Counted from the stretch's first letter, positions 1 through 8,862 are shown. The stretch is DNA of 64,000 bases from Pseudocitrobacter sp913778145 (GCA_035726825.1 JALNTX010000002.1:62001-126000), one strand, 5' to 3'. Notes: generated by a model not told the origin, from the letters alone. Numbers and translations are program-made.

Positions 1-82
1 CAGATAATCCCCACAGACTCTGTTGGTTGTAAAGTTACACTCCAGAAACATTGATTGAGTGAATAATCTCTCGGGGATACTA

Positions 83-526
83 ATGAAAAGAAAGGTCTAC
101 CTGTTAGCGGCCGTTGCACTGCTGGCGGGATGTGTCTACAACAGCAAAGTCTCGACGGGCGCAGAACAGCTCCAGCACCACCGCTTCGTACTGGAAAGCG
201 TGGATGGTAAAGCGTTAACCAACGTCAAAACGCCGCTGGAACTCAGTTTCGGCCAGCAAACGGGTATCCTTCATCAGTTACACGTTTCCGGCAATATGTG
301 TAATCAGTTCAACGGCACAGGGCGTGTATCTGACAGTGGTGAGTTAAAAGTTAAAGAGCTGGCGATGACGCGCAAGCTCTGCACCGACTCACAGCTTAAT
401 GAACTGGATAACACCATCAGCACCATGCTTTCACAAGGCGCGCAGGTAGATTTGACCGAGTCGCAACTGACGCTGGCCACAGCGCAGCACACGCTGATTT
501 ATAAACTGTCAGACCTGGTGAATTGA
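83..526 (+). CDS. hslJ: HslJ, heat-inducible outer-membrane lipoprotein (META domain)
   Basis: Encodes a 147-aa lipoprotein. The N terminus is a signal sequence ending in a lipobox (LLAGC), so the mature protein should be acylated at that Cys. The rest is a single META/DUF306 domain with the family signatures QLQHHRFVLESV, the Cys pair of MCNQF and KLC, and NELDNTIS near the C terminus, matching E. coli HslJ (about 140 aa), which is heat-inducible and linked to novobiocin tolerance. An upstream in-frame start at 59 would place eight residues before the signal peptide; ATG 83 follows GGGGA and is preferred. Convergent with ydbJ, with stops only five bases apart. Confidence 0.93.
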   Translation: MKRKVYLLAAVALLAGCVYNSKVSTGAEQLQHHRFVLESVDGKALTNVKTPLELSFGQQTGILHQLHVSGNMCNQFNGTGRVSDSGELKVKELAMTRKLCTDSQLNELDNTISTMLSQGAQVDLTESQLTLATAQHTLIYKLSDLVN

Positions 527-531
527 CCGGG

Positions 532-798
532 TTAGTAATTCCCACAGCTTCCGACGGCGAGGGATTGCTCGCTGCAACGTTTACCGTTAGGTAACGCGCA
601 CATGCCGATACTGGAACCGTCGAGCTGTCTGGCCACAGAAAGCGACCCGCCAATCATGGCGCAGTTAGCCTGCCCTGAATTGGACATCGCGGCTCTCATT
701 CCTGGTGAAACGTGTGCGGCGGTAGCCTGCTGAACGGGCTCATTGCTGCACGCCGACAATAATAATGCAGCACACCCCACGAAAAACGCTGCTCGCAT
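532..798 (-). CDS. ydbJ: YdbJ, DUF333 lipoprotein
   Basis: An 88-aa predicted lipoprotein. The signal peptide ends in the lipobox LLSAC, and the mature part carries the DUF333 pattern of paired cysteines (ANCAMIGGSL, GMCALPNGKRCSEQ, GSCGNY). Length and sequence match E. coli YdbJ, which also neighbours hslJ. Function is unknown in the family; the four mature-part cysteines suggest disulfides in a small periplasm-facing domain. It is convergent with hslJ, and the region on its promoter side is shared with the upstream region of nifJ. Confidence 0.92.
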   Translation of the reverse strand: MRAAFFVGCAALLLSACSNEPVQQATAAHVSPGMRAAMSNSGQANCAMIGGSLSVARQLDGSSIGMCALPNGKRCSEQSLAVGSCGNY

Positions 799-1124
799 GT
801 GTCTCTCTCCGTAGCAAAATAATTAGAAAACCTATGCATAATAGGCATCACACGCCGGTCCGTCGAGAGAGGGAACGCGCATTTATGCGCTCCAGAAACA
901 TTTTCTGTCAATTTTTATGACCAGAATCATCTGATGCGGCTCACTGACCCGTATCAAGGACACAAAAGCAAAAATGATTCAGCCTGACGTTTGCTAGACT
1001 TTATAAGAAATCATCCCCAGTAACGTCGCGGATTTTTTGTTGGCTTTACGACGTACAGAATGATGTTTATCAGGTTCGCGGATTTTTCCCCGAACGTCTT
1101 TTTGCGCAATGTAAGGTGTTCTCA

Positions 1125-4100
1125 ATGATCACAGTTGATGGTAATGGCGCAGTAGCAAGCGTCGCGTTTCGCACCAGCGAAGTTATCGCGATTTACCCCA
1201 TTACACCCAGTTCGACAATGGCTGAACAGGCTGATGCCTGGGCAGGCAACGGCCTGAAAAACGTGTGGGGCGATACGCCTCGCGTGGTGGAGATGCAGTC
1301 TGAAGCCGGGGCTATCGGTGCGGTGCACGGCGCGCTGCAAACCGGCGCGCTCTCCACCTCTTTCACCTCATCGCAGGGTTTACTGCTGATGATCCCAACC
1401 TTGTACAAACTGGCCGGTCAGTTAACGCCATTTGTGCTGCACGTCGCCGCGCGAACCGTGGCCACCCACGCGCTCTCAATTTTTGGCGATCACTCCGACG
1501 TGATGGCCGTGCGTCAGACCGGTTGCGCCATGCTGTGCGCCGGTAGCGTGCAGGAAGCGCAGGATTTCGCGCTGATTTCCCATGTCGCCACGCTCAAGAG
1601 CCGCATTCCGTTTATTCATTTCTTCGATGGTTTCCGGACATCGCACGAAATTAACAAGATCGTGCCGCTGGCCGACGACACCATTCGTGGGCTGATGCCG
1701 GAAGACGAGATTGCCGCGCACCGCGCCAGAGCGCTGAACCCGGAACATCCGGTTATCCGTGGCACATCCGCCAACCCGGACACCTATTTCCAGTCTCGTG
1801 AAGCCACCAACCCTTGGTACAACGCCGTTTACCAGCACGTCGAGCAAACCATGCGCGACTTCGCTGATGCGACCGGGCGCGCCTATAAACCGTTTGAATA
1901 CTACGGCCACCCGCAGGCGGAACGCGTCATCGTTGTTATGGGGTCGGCCATCGGCACCTGCGAAGAAGTGGTCGATGAACTGCTGACGCGTGGCGAGAAA
2001 GTGGGCGTGCTCAAAGTGCGGCTATATCGTCCTTTCTCTGCGCAGCATCTGTTACAGGCGCTGCCGGAAAGCGCGCGCAGCGTCGCGGTGCTCGACCGCA
2101 CCAAAGAACCTGGCGCGCAGGCCGAACCGCTGTATCTTGACGTGATGACCGCGCTGGCGGAAGCCTTTAACCAGGGCGAGCGCGAAACCCTGCCGCGCGT
2201 CATTGGTGGCCGCTATGGTCTTTCCTCGAAAGAGTTCGGCCCGGAATGTGTGCTGGCTATCTTCAGCGAGCTAGCGCAAGCCAAACCGAAACCGCGCTTT
2301 ACCGTCGGCATTTATGACGATGTCACCAACCTGTCGCTGGCGCTGCCAGAAAACAGCCTGCCGTCACGCGCGAAGCTGGAAGCCCTCTTCTACGGGCTCG
2401 GCAGCGACGGCAGCGTTTCTGCCACCAAAAATAATATTAAAATTATCGGTAACTCGACGCCGTGGTTTGCGCAGGGCTATTTCGTCTATGACTCGAAAAA
2501 AGCCGGTGGCCTGACCGTGTCGCATCTTCGCGTCAGCGAAGAACCGATTCGTTCGGCGTATCTTGTTGCTCAGGCCGATTTCGTCGGCTGTCACCAGTTA
2601 CAGTTTATTGATAAGTACCAGATGGCGGAGCGCCTTAAACCTGGCGGTATTTTCCTGCTCAATACGCCGTATCACGCCGATGAAGTGTGGGCGCGGCTGC
2701 CGCAGGAAGTGCAAGCGGTGCTGAATCAGAAAAAAGCGCGTTTCTATGTCATTAACGCTGCGAAGATCGCCCGTGAATGCGGCCTGGCTGCACGCATCAA
2801 CACGGTGATGCAGATGGCGTTCTTCCATCTGACGCAAATCCTGCCGGGCGACAGCGCCCTGATGGAACTGCAAGGGGCAATCGCCAAAAGCTACAGCAGC
2901 AAGGGACAGGATCTGGTTGAACGTAACTGGCAGGCACTGGCGCTGGCGCGCGAGTCGCTTTTTGAAGTGCCGCTTGAGCCAGTAGTTGCCAGCAGCCCGC
3001 ATCGCCCGCCGGTGGTCTCCGACGCCGCACCTGATTTTGTGAAAACCGTCACCGCCGCAATGCTGGCGGGCCTGGGCGACGCCCTGCCCGTTTCCGCTCT
3101 ACCGCCGGACGGCACCTGGCCGGTAGGCACCACCAAATGGGAAAAACGCAACATTGCTGAAGAGATCCCCATCTGGAAAGAGGAACTCTGTACCCAGTGC
3201 AACCACTGCGTCGCCGCCTGCCCTCACTCGGCAATTCGCGCCAAAGTGGTGTCGCCAGAAGCAATGGAAAATGCGCCATCTTCCCTGCACTCGCTGGATG
3301 TGAAATCCCGCGATATGCGCGGCCAGAAATATGTTCTGCAGGTTGCGCCGGAAGATTGCACCGGCTGTAATCTGTGCGTCGAAGTGTGCCCGGCCAAAGA
3401 CCGACAGAATCCGGATATCAAAGCGATCAATATGATGTCGCGACTGGATCATGTCGAAGAAGAGAAAGTGAACTACGACTTCTTCCTCGGCCTGCCGGAA
3501 ATTGACCGCAGTAAACTGGAACGTATCGACATTCGTACTTCTCAGTTGATCACTCCGCTGTTCGAGTACTCCGGTGCCTGTTCCGGCTGCGGCGAAACGC
3601 CGTATATCAAGTTACTGACCCAGCTCTACGGCGACCGTATGCTGATTGCTAACGCCACCGGGTGTTCCTCAATTTATGGCGGTAACCTGCCTTCTACGCC
3701 GTATACCACCGATATTAATGGTCGCGGCCCGGCGTGGGCGAACTCATTGTTTGAAGATAACGCCGAGTTCGGCCTTGGCTTCCGCCTAACGGTCGACCAG
3801 CATCGCCAGCGCGTCATGCGTCTGCTGGACGGCTTTGCAGAACACATTCCGGCAGAACTGAACGAGGCGCTGCACGCAGAGGCTACGCCAGAAGTCCGCC
3901 GTGAGCAGGTCGCCCAGCTTCGCGCGGCGCTGGCAAATGTCGACGGCGCGAAAGAGCTGCTGACGGACGCCGATGCGCTGGTCGAGAAATCAGTCTGGCT
4001 GATTGGCGGTGACGGCTGGGCCTACGATATTGGCTTTGGCGGGCTGGATCACGTGATGAGCCTGACCGAAAACGTCAATATTCTGGTACTGGATACCCAG

Positions 4101-4652
4101 TGTTACTCCAACACCGGTGGCCAGGCGTCGAAAGCCACCCCGCTCGGCGCAGTCACGAAATTTGGCGAGCACGGCAAGCGTAAGGCGCGTAAAGACCTGG
4201 GCGTCAGCATGATGATGTACGGTCACGTTTATGTCGCGCAGATTTCGCTGGGCGCACAGCTTAACCAGACGGTGAAAGCGATACAGGAAGCGGAGTCATA
4301 TCCGGGGCCGTCGTTAATTATCGCCTACAGTCCGTGTGAAGAGCATGGCTATGACCTGGCACTGAGTCACGATCAGATGCGTCAACTGACCGCCTCCGGT
4401 TTCTGGCCATTGTTCCGCTTCGACCCGCGACGTGCTGATGAAGGTAAAATCCCGCTGATGCTCGATTCTCGCCCACCGTCAGCCGCGCTGGATGAAACGC
4501 TGATGAATGAGCAGCGCTTCCGTCGACTTAACACTCAGCTGCCGGAAGTGGCAGAACAGCTGTGGAAGGATGCAGCGGACGATCTGCAAAAACGCTATGA
4601 CTTCCTTGCGATGTTGGCCGGGAAAGCGGAGAAGCCGGCTACCGGGGAATAA
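1125..4652 (+). CDS. nifJ: Pyruvate:flavodoxin/ferredoxin oxidoreductase (NifJ/YdbK)
   Basis: A 1175-aa single-chain pyruvate:flavodoxin oxidoreductase, which converts pyruvate and CoA to acetyl-CoA and CO2 and passes electrons to flavodoxin or ferredoxin. Visible parts: the N-terminal pyruvate-binding region (YPITPSSTMAE), two 4Fe-4S motifs near residues 688 (CTQCNHCVAACP) and 744 (CTGCNLCVEVCP), a proximal-cluster motif CSGCGET near 817 and the thiamine-diphosphate motif GDGWAYDIGFGG near 961. Length matches E. coli YdbK (1174 aa). GTG 1116 is an alternative start, but ATG 1125 sits eight bases after TAAGG and matches the family. The transcript ends at a hairpin shared with micC. Homologues are part of the oxidative-stress (SoxRS) response; no operator was identified here. 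Confidence 0.96.
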   Translation: MITVDGNGAVASVAFRTSEVIAIYPITPSSTMAEQADAWAGNGLKNVWGDTPRVVEMQSEAGAIGAVHGALQTGALSTSFTSSQGLLLMIPTLYKLAGQLTPFVLHVAARTVATHALSIFGDHSDVMAVRQTGCAMLCAGSVQEAQDFALISHVATLKSRIPFIHFFDGFRTSHEINKIVPLADDTIRGLMPEDEIAAHRARALNPEHPVIRGTSANPDTYFQSREATNPWYNAVYQHVEQTMRDFADATGRAYKPFEYYGHPQAERVIVVMGSAIGTCEEVVDELLTRGEKVGVLKVRLYRPFSAQHLLQALPESARSVAVLDRTKEPGAQAEPLYLDVMTALAEAFNQGERETLPRVIGGRYGLSSKEFGPECVLAIFSELAQAKPKPRFTVGIYDDVTNLSLALPENSLPSRAKLEALFYGLGSDGSVSATKNNIKIIGNSTPWFAQGYFVYDSKKAGGLTVSHLRVSEEPIRSAYLVAQADFVGCHQLQFIDKYQMAERLKPGGIFLLNTPYHADEVWARLPQEVQAVLNQKKARFYVINAAKIARECGLAARINTVMQMAFFHLTQILPGDSALMELQGAIAKSYSSKGQDLVERNWQALALARESLFEVPLEPVVASSPHRPPVVSDAAPDFVKTVTAAMLAGLGDALPVSALPPDGTWPVGTTKWEKRNIAEEIPIWKEELCTQCNHCVAACPHSAIRAKVVSPEAMENAPSSLHSLDVKSRDMRGQKYVLQVAPEDCTGCNLCVEVCPAKDRQNPDIKAINMMSRLDHVEEEKVNYDFFLGLPEIDRSKLERIDIRTSQLITPLFEYSGACSGCGETPYIKLLTQLYGDRMLIANATGCSSIYGGNLPSTPYTTDINGRGPAWANSLFEDNAEFGLGFRLTVDQHRQRVMRLLDGFAEHIPAELNEALHAEATPEVRREQVAQLRAALANVDGAKELLTDADALVEKSVWLIGGDGWAYDIGFGGLDHVMSLTENVNILVLDTQCYSNTGGQASKATPLGAVTKFGEHGKRKARKDLGVSMMMYGHVYVAQISLGAQLNQTVKAIQEAESYPGPSLIIAYSPCEEHGYDLALSHDQMRQLTASGFWPLFRFDPRRADEGKIPLMLDSRPPSAALDETLMNEQRFRRLNTQLPEVAEQLWKDAADDLQKRYDFLAMLAGKAEKPATGE

Positions 4653-4669
4653 GTTTCTGCTTAAGTAAT

Positions 4670-4705
4670 AAAAAAAAGCCCGAATTGATATTCGGGCTTG
4701 TCTTT
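4670..4705. terminator. Bidirectional terminator of nifJ and micC
   Basis: Perfect 7-bp stem GCCCGAA (4678-4684) and TTCGGGC (4691-4697) around a 6-base loop. It is flanked by an A run on the left and a T-rich stretch on the right, so it can end nifJ on the plus strand. On the minus strand it forms the 3' end of MicC. Confidence 0.85.
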
Positions 4706-4769
4706 ATAAAGACTAAAATAAAAACATTACACGGCAATAAAACAGTGCGTGACAATAAAGGCATATAAC
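4670..4769 (-). ncRNA. micC: MicC, Hfq-dependent antisense sRNA
   Basis: The minus strand reads GTTATATGCCTTTATTGTCA from 4769 downward. To my recollection this is the 5' end of E. coli MicC, the segment that pairs with the ompC mRNA (ompD in Salmonella) and blocks porin translation. The RNA ends in a GC stem (GCCCGAA/TTCGGGC) and a U run, so it is about 100 nt. The position between nifJ and ompN also matches E. coli. The middle of the RNA differs from E. coli while the two ends are conserved. A -10-like TAAGAT lies seven bases before the start on the minus strand. Confidence 0.9.
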
Positions 4770-4992
4770 GGCGGCATCTTACTGCGAAAATATAAGCTTG
4801 TATAATTTTTATTTTATATATATTTGATGAATGTATTCACCAGGATTATCACTATTACACAAGAAGCATATCCTTGAGATTTTACTTATTCCGTAACAAT
4901 TGTTTTTTACCATCTCTTCTTTGACTCAATTAGCATGCGTGAGTTCCCTGATGGGAATCGAGTGTATAAAAACAATCTAAAGGAATAATTAA

Positions 4993-6159
4993 ATGAAAAG
5001 AAAAGTACTGGCCCTTGTCATCCCTGCACTGCTTTGCGCAGGCGCCGCTCACGCAGCAGAAATTTATAACAAAGATGGCAACAAATTAGATCTTTATGGC
5101 AAAGTGGATGGTTTGCATTATTTCTCCAGCAATTCTGACCATGATGGTGATCAATCTTATTTTCAGGGAGGATTTAAAGGCGAAACTCAAATCACCGATC
5201 AACTTACGGGCTATGGTCAGTGGGAGTATAAAGTGATGGGTAACCGTCCCGAAAGCGATACGGGTACTGGCTTCACTCGCCTTGCCTTTGCAGGTCTTAA
5301 GTTTGGTGACTACGGTTCATTCGACTATGGCCGTAACTACGGCGTTCTTTATGATGTAGAAGGCTGGACTGATATGCTTCCTGAGTTCGGTGGTGACTCC
5401 TATACTCAAGCAGATAACTTTATGACAGGACGCGCCAATGGTGTAGCGACTTACCGTAATAGCGACTTTTTTGGTCTTGTCGATGGCTTGAGTTTTGCTC
5501 TGCAATATCAGGGTAAAAATGAAAGTAAGGGTACAGACGAAGATACCGGCACAAATAACCGAGGCAATGATTACAACACTCCTTACTCAGCAGCAAGTGA
5601 TACCCGTTATGACAATGGCGACGGTTATGGACTGTCGACATCTTATGATTTCGGCATGGGTTTCAGCGCATCAGCAGCTTATGCATCATCAGATCGTACC
5701 AATCACCAAATTGAATACAGCAATGCTAAAGGCGACAAAGCCGACGCATGGACTGTCGGTCTGAAATATGATGCTAATAGCATTTATCTGGCTTCAATGT
5801 ACTCTGAAACACGCAATATGACACCATATGGTAATGATGGCGTTGCCAACAAAACACAGAACTTCGAAGTGACAGCGCAATATCTTTTTGATTTTGGTCT
5901 GCGACCTGCAATCTCCTATTTGCAGTCTAAAGGCAAAGACCTTTACAATGGCACAGGTCCAAACGTAAGAGCAAACTCTGTAGGTGATAAAGATCTTGTT
6001 AAGTATATGGATGTAGGGGCAACTTACTTCTTCAATAAAAACATGTCCACCTATGTGGACTATAAAATTAACCTACTGGATGATAACGACAGCTTTTATG
6101 CTGAAAATGGCATCTCCACTGATAACATCGTCGCAATGGGTTTAGTATACCAGTTCTGA
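4993..6159 (+). CDS. ompN: OmpN-like trimeric porin
   Basis: A 388-aa general porin. It has a Sec signal peptide ending AGAAHA before mature AEIYNKDGNKLDLYGKV, a loop-3 region with PEFGGDSY, alternating beta strands and the terminal aromatic VYQF needed for Bam-mediated assembly. Sequence and place (after nifJ and micC) match E. coli OmpN, also called OmpS2 in Salmonella. The surface-loop stretch around residues 176-205 (Asn, Asp and Thr rich) differs most from the E. coli protein as I recall it. A start-proximal AAGGA is present. The 220 bp upstream are AT-rich and carry the control region. In E. coli the gene is normally almost silent. Confidence 0.92.
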   Translation: MKRKVLALVIPALLCAGAAHAAEIYNKDGNKLDLYGKVDGLHYFSSNSDHDGDQSYFQGGFKGETQITDQLTGYGQWEYKVMGNRPESDTGTGFTRLAFAGLKFGDYGSFDYGRNYGVLYDVEGWTDMLPEFGGDSYTQADNFMTGRANGVATYRNSDFFGLVDGLSFALQYQGKNESKGTDEDTGTNNRGNDYNTPYSAASDTRYDNGDGYGLSTSYDFGMGFSASAAYASSDRTNHQIEYSNAKGDKADAWTVGLKYDANSIYLASMYSETRNMTPYGNDGVANKTQNFEVTAQYLFDFGLRPAISYLQSKGKDLYNGTGPNVRANSVGDKDLVKYMDVGATYFFNKNMSTYVDYKINLLDDNDSFYAENGISTDNIVAMGLVYQF

Positions 6160-6167
6160 CGAGATTC

Positions 6168-6194
6168 GCCCGCTGGCAACGGCGGGCATTTTTC
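6168..6194 (+). terminator. ompN terminator
   Basis: GCCCGC (6168-6173) pairs with GCGGGC (6182-6187) around a short loop and is followed by ATTTTTCT, directly after the ompN stop codon. Confidence 0.8.
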
Positions 6195-6280
6195 TAAACC
6201 CGGAACACTTCTTATCATCCTATCCGTTTTTCTTCAGCTTTTTGTGGGTTATATTTTTATCACACCACAGGAGGTGCATT

Positions 6281-6430
6281 ATGAAAAACATTGAATCTTA
6301 TCTTCAGGTTATGAAAAACCTGTGGCAACGCCAGCCAAAAAGTAGAAAATGTCTTTTAGTATTTTATTTAACGCCAGAGCAACGCTATGAACGCCTGAAA
6401 GAGATCATGGCTCCGCTAAGCAAAAAATAA
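6281..6430 (+). CDS. Small basic protein of unknown function (49 aa)
   Basis: A 49-aa ORF starting at an ATG ten bases after a very strong ribosome site (AGGAGGTG). The product is basic, with no signal peptide or membrane segment. It has a helical N-terminal half (ESYLQVMKNLWQRQ) and a charged tail (RYERLKEIMAPLSKK). I do not recognise a family. A longer in-frame reading from 6242 is possible but has no ribosome site. It is separated from ompN by a terminator, so it probably has its own promoter. Confidence 0.6.
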   Translation: MKNIESYLQVMKNLWQRQPKSRKCLLVFYLTPEQRYERLKEIMAPLSKK

Positions 6431-6467
6431 CATACATTCAGGAAATAAATATGCGAAGCGTAATGGT

Positions 6468-6494
6468 GGCGAGCCTGTTTATACCCGACTCGCC
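6468..6494 (-). terminator. Hairpin after the MerT/MerP-like operon
   Basis: GGCGAG (6468-6473) and CTCGCC (6489-6494) form a stem just beyond the stop of the minus-strand operon. There is no clear U run, so termination strength is uncertain. Confidence 0.4.
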
Positions 6495-6503
6495 AGCTAG
6501 CGT

Positions 6504-6788
6504 TTATTGCACTTGTGCAACGTTGTTAATTTCGCCTTTAAAACCGGTTTTTGCAATCGCCGCCAGCAGTTGTTGGTTATCAAAATTATCCGGCACGGTT
6601 ACCAGGGCCTGACGTGTCTTCAACGAGGCTTTCGCTTTAATCACGCCATCAGTACTGCGTAACGCCTGGTTAATGGAAATCACGCACAGTGAACAGTTCA
6701 TCTCACCGATATCGATGGTTACCAGTTTATCCCCCGCCCAGCTTAAAGGGGCGGCCAGCAGCAGCGCGATACATAATAACTTTTTCAT
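6504..6788 (-). CDS. Periplasmic heavy-metal-associated (MerP-like) protein
   Basis: A 94-aa protein with a Sec signal peptide (KKLLCIALLLAAPLSWA) followed by one HMA fold. The metal site reads GEMNCSLCVISI, so the CxxC pair is kept although the usual GMTC lead-in is altered. MerP-type proteins carry a soft metal ion in the periplasm and hand it to a partner membrane protein. The chosen ATG overlaps the stop of the MerT-like gene by four bases (ATGA), indicating translational coupling. An upstream extension inside the MerT-like gene is out of place and was dropped. No mercuric reductase gene or merR lies nearby, so mercury is not necessarily the substrate. Confidence 0.8.
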   Translation of the reverse strand: MKKLLCIALLLAAPLSWAGDKLVTIDIGEMNCSLCVISINQALRSTDGVIKAKASLKTRQALVTVPDNFDNQQLLAAIAKTGFKGEINNVAQVQ

Positions 6789-7147
6789 TCCATCATCTCC
6801 CAAACCCAGGGCAGCACGTACGGATACGTCAGCAATGCCAGCACCAGCGGTACAGACAACCAGTAAAGCCAAACCAGCACGCGGCGGCTCACAACGTTTA
6901 CGCAAATCGGCTTAGGCGACAGGTACAAGCGCCAGAAACCACGTGCCATCAGGCCGAGCGACAGTAAAAGCATCGGGATCTGTAGCCAGGTCGCGCCTGG
7001 GATGCCGATAAGCCCAGCGGCAGAAATACCAAAAACAAGGTACAGCAGTGGCCCGATGCAGCACAGGGTTGACGCACCGGCGGCGATAAGCGCCGCCAGT
7101 AGCGTAATCAGCCCGCCCTTAATGCTGTTCGACGCTGACATAGTCAT
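6785..7147 (-). CDS. MerT-like metal transport membrane protein
   Basis: A 120-aa protein with three predicted membrane helices. The first contains adjacent cysteines before Gly-Pro (STLCCIGPLL), the hallmark of MerT, which receives metal from MerP and moves it inward. A second start two codons in (MSAS) is equally possible. The gene begins inside the last 29 bases of the transglutaminase-like gene and ends in a 4-base overlap with the MerP-like gene, so all three form one operon. MerT is normally about 116 aa, so length fits. The cytoplasmic loop has one further Cys (KPICVNVV), where MerT proteins often have a Cys pair. Confidence 0.75.
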   Translation of the reverse strand: MTMSASNSIKGGLITLLAALIAAGASTLCCIGPLLYLVFGISAAGLIGIPGATWLQIPMLLLSLGLMARGFWRLYLSPKPICVNVVSRRVLVWLYWLSVPLVLALLTYPYVLPWVWEMME

Positions 7148-8264
7148 AGCTAAAAAGTGCAGGATCGTAGAAGTTCAGCGGGTCGCCGTCCACTTCGGCA
7201 TACGGGTAGCCCAGGTTGTTGATGTCGCCCTGCTCAGCCGCCGGGTACAACGCGAAATCACGTGCGTGGTTAAAGCCCACCCAGTTCATCTCCCAGTTGC
7301 CAAAGAGATAATCGTTAACCGCTTTCACCGCTGGATCGCCATTCTCTTTTTTCTCGGTGAGGCGCATTTTTGTCACGTCAGCCGGATCCGCGGGCACCCA
7401 GCCAAATCCTGCCAGCCAGAACATCGCACGACAATGCTGGCCCCCACTCACTTTCGCCACGCCCTGCGCATCTGCGCTGCCAAAAGCTTTTTTGGAATAG
7501 TTATCGAGCTTAACGGTAGAACCCAGACGAATACCAAACATCTCACGTGCCGGAATACCGACCGCACGGCACAGCGCGACAAACACGGAGTTAATATCCG
7601 TACATTTCCCGCCGAGCTTATTGGTTTTCAGAATTTCGCCGACGTCACCCGTACCGCAGCCAATGACCGCATCATCACGGTGCATATGGGTGCTAACCCA
7701 ATCGTGGATCAGGCGTGCCTGCTTAATTGGCGCTTTTTCCTGACCAATTATTTCAAGCGCCCTCTCTTTTACCAGGCCATCAACAGGGATGTGCGCAGTT
7801 GCCTGAAGGAAAGGTTTAATTTCATCAGGAATAATCGCGTCGCTGTCGGGTAACTGCCAGTCCGCCAGTTTATTGTCTTTAAGCACTTCCCAGTCACGTG
7901 TTTCAAGGGTCATTTCGACTTTGATATCCAACGCGCCTTTAGAATCAGCCCAGGTCACGAACAGCATTTTTGCGCCGTAACGGTTGTTGGCATTAAGCGA
8001 GGCTTTTTGATAGTTACCACTGAAGGAGAGATCGAGTAGCTGTTGGAAGGCGGTATCTTCTGGCACCGGGATCCACAAATTCACCTTACCTTCGGAGCCT
8101 TTTGGCGCCTTCAGGCTGTAGGTTTGCGTCATCACAAAACGACGAACTTTGTCAGAAGAGACAACGGCAGGCTGACTGACCTGCTTACTTTCGGAGAAGA
8201 CCGGGCTGACAAGACCCAGCGTGGAGAGTGCGGCTGCGCTTTTTAGAAAATTACGCCGTTCCAT
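7119..8264 (-). CDS. Tat-signal transglutaminase-like protein
   Basis: A 381-aa protein. The N terminus (MERRNFLKSAAALSTLG) resembles a twin-arginine signal, so export in folded form is likely. A transglutaminase-like cysteine-protease core lies in the second half: GGKCTDINSVFVALCRAVGI supplies the Cys, and GGQHCRAMFW then VPADPADV supply His and Asp in the usual order. Such domains act as peptidases or cross-linking enzymes; the substrate is unknown. The start was set at the Arg-Arg peptide (SD-like GGAAT upstream); an earlier in-frame codon at 8399 would bury the signal. It is first in an operon with MerT- and MerP-like genes, an association I do not know from a described pathway. Confidence 0.78.
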   Translation of the reverse strand: MERRNFLKSAAALSTLGLVSPVFSESKQVSQPAVVSSDKVRRFVMTQTYSLKAPKGSEGKVNLWIPVPEDTAFQQLLDLSFSGNYQKASLNANNRYGAKMLFVTWADSKGALDIKVEMTLETRDWEVLKDNKLADWQLPDSDAIIPDEIKPFLQATAHIPVDGLVKERALEIIGQEKAPIKQARLIHDWVSTHMHRDDAVIGCGTGDVGEILKTNKLGGKCTDINSVFVALCRAVGIPAREMFGIRLGSTVKLDNYSKKAFGSADAQGVAKVSGGQHCRAMFWLAGFGWVPADPADVTKMRLTEKKENGDPAVKAVNDYLFGNWEMNWVGFNHARDFALYPAAEQGDINNLGYPYAEVDGDPLNFYDPALFSYDYVSVEQH

Positions 8265-8397
8265 TACAATTCCTTCAGTCACGAGTAAAAGCTCGAACTT
8301 AACCCCGCACCTGCGGAGGTCGGCGTTATTATGCGGCGAGGCGGCCCGCTCGACAACATGCAGTTTCACCCGTTTTACGTTAACCGCCTTAAAATAC

Positions 8398-8421
8398 AAA
8401 AAAGACCCGCCGAAGCGAGCC
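8398..8421 (-). terminator. Terminator of the DUF1471 gene
   Basis: On the minus strand GGCTCGC-TTCG-GCGGGTC forms a 7-bp stem with a UUCG tetraloop and is followed by six T. It lies 26 bases after the DUF1471 stop and ahead of the transglutaminase gene. Confidence 0.8.
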
Positions 8422-8446
8422 TTATCAATAACAAGTGCTTAAGTTT

Positions 8447-8725
8447 TTACTTAAAGACTTCAGCTACCGCTTCAAAGTTCGGACCATGTTCACGTGCCGC
8501 GATAATCACGTAATATTTTCCGCCTTTCTTATCCGCCAGTTCAGAAAGCTTTTTATGCAGATCGGACGGAGAAGAAACCTGCCCACTGGTTGCCCCTACG
8601 GAAACGTTACCGATGTATTCCAGTTTAAAGTGATGGGCTTCATCCTTAGAAATGAGGTCTGCTGCAGAAGTACTAAATGCCACCATAGATAACGCAGCCA
8701 TTGTCCCTAACAATACTTTTTTCAT
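8447..8725 (-). CDS. DUF1471 (YdgH/BhsA/McbA-like) periplasmic stress protein
   Basis: A 92-aa secreted protein. It has a Sec signal peptide ending FSTSA, then a single DUF1471 domain with the usual features: FKLEYIGNVSVGATSG at the start, SSPSDLHKKLSELADKKG in the helix and GGKYYVIIAAREHG in the last strands. Members such as BhsA, McbA and YhcN influence biofilm formation and resistance to acid, metal or peroxide. I cannot assign a specific orthologue. It is monocistronic, with its own terminator and a good ribosome site (GGAGAG). Confidence 0.85.
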   Translation of the reverse strand: MKKVLLGTMAALSMVAFSTSAADLISKDEAHHFKLEYIGNVSVGATSGQVSSPSDLHKKLSELADKKGGKYYVIIAAREHGPNFEAVAEVFK

Positions 8726-8862
8726 CGTGTACTCTCCTGTTAACGTTTTGTCTTAGCCTGTAACAGTATAAGCCATTTTTCAGATATTCAATGCGCTAAC
8801 GAAACATTTTATAAACATTAAACAAATTAACAGTTGATTTACTTGAGCTGATACAAGAATGC

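Noticed and set aside
6504..7147. A mercury-resistance (mer) operon
   Set aside because: Only MerT- and MerP-like proteins are present; merR, merA and operator sequences are missing, so the mercury label is not justified.
7002..7853. 283-codon plus-strand frame over the MerT-like and transglutaminase genes
   Set aside because: Shadow of two genes with clear motifs on the minus strand.
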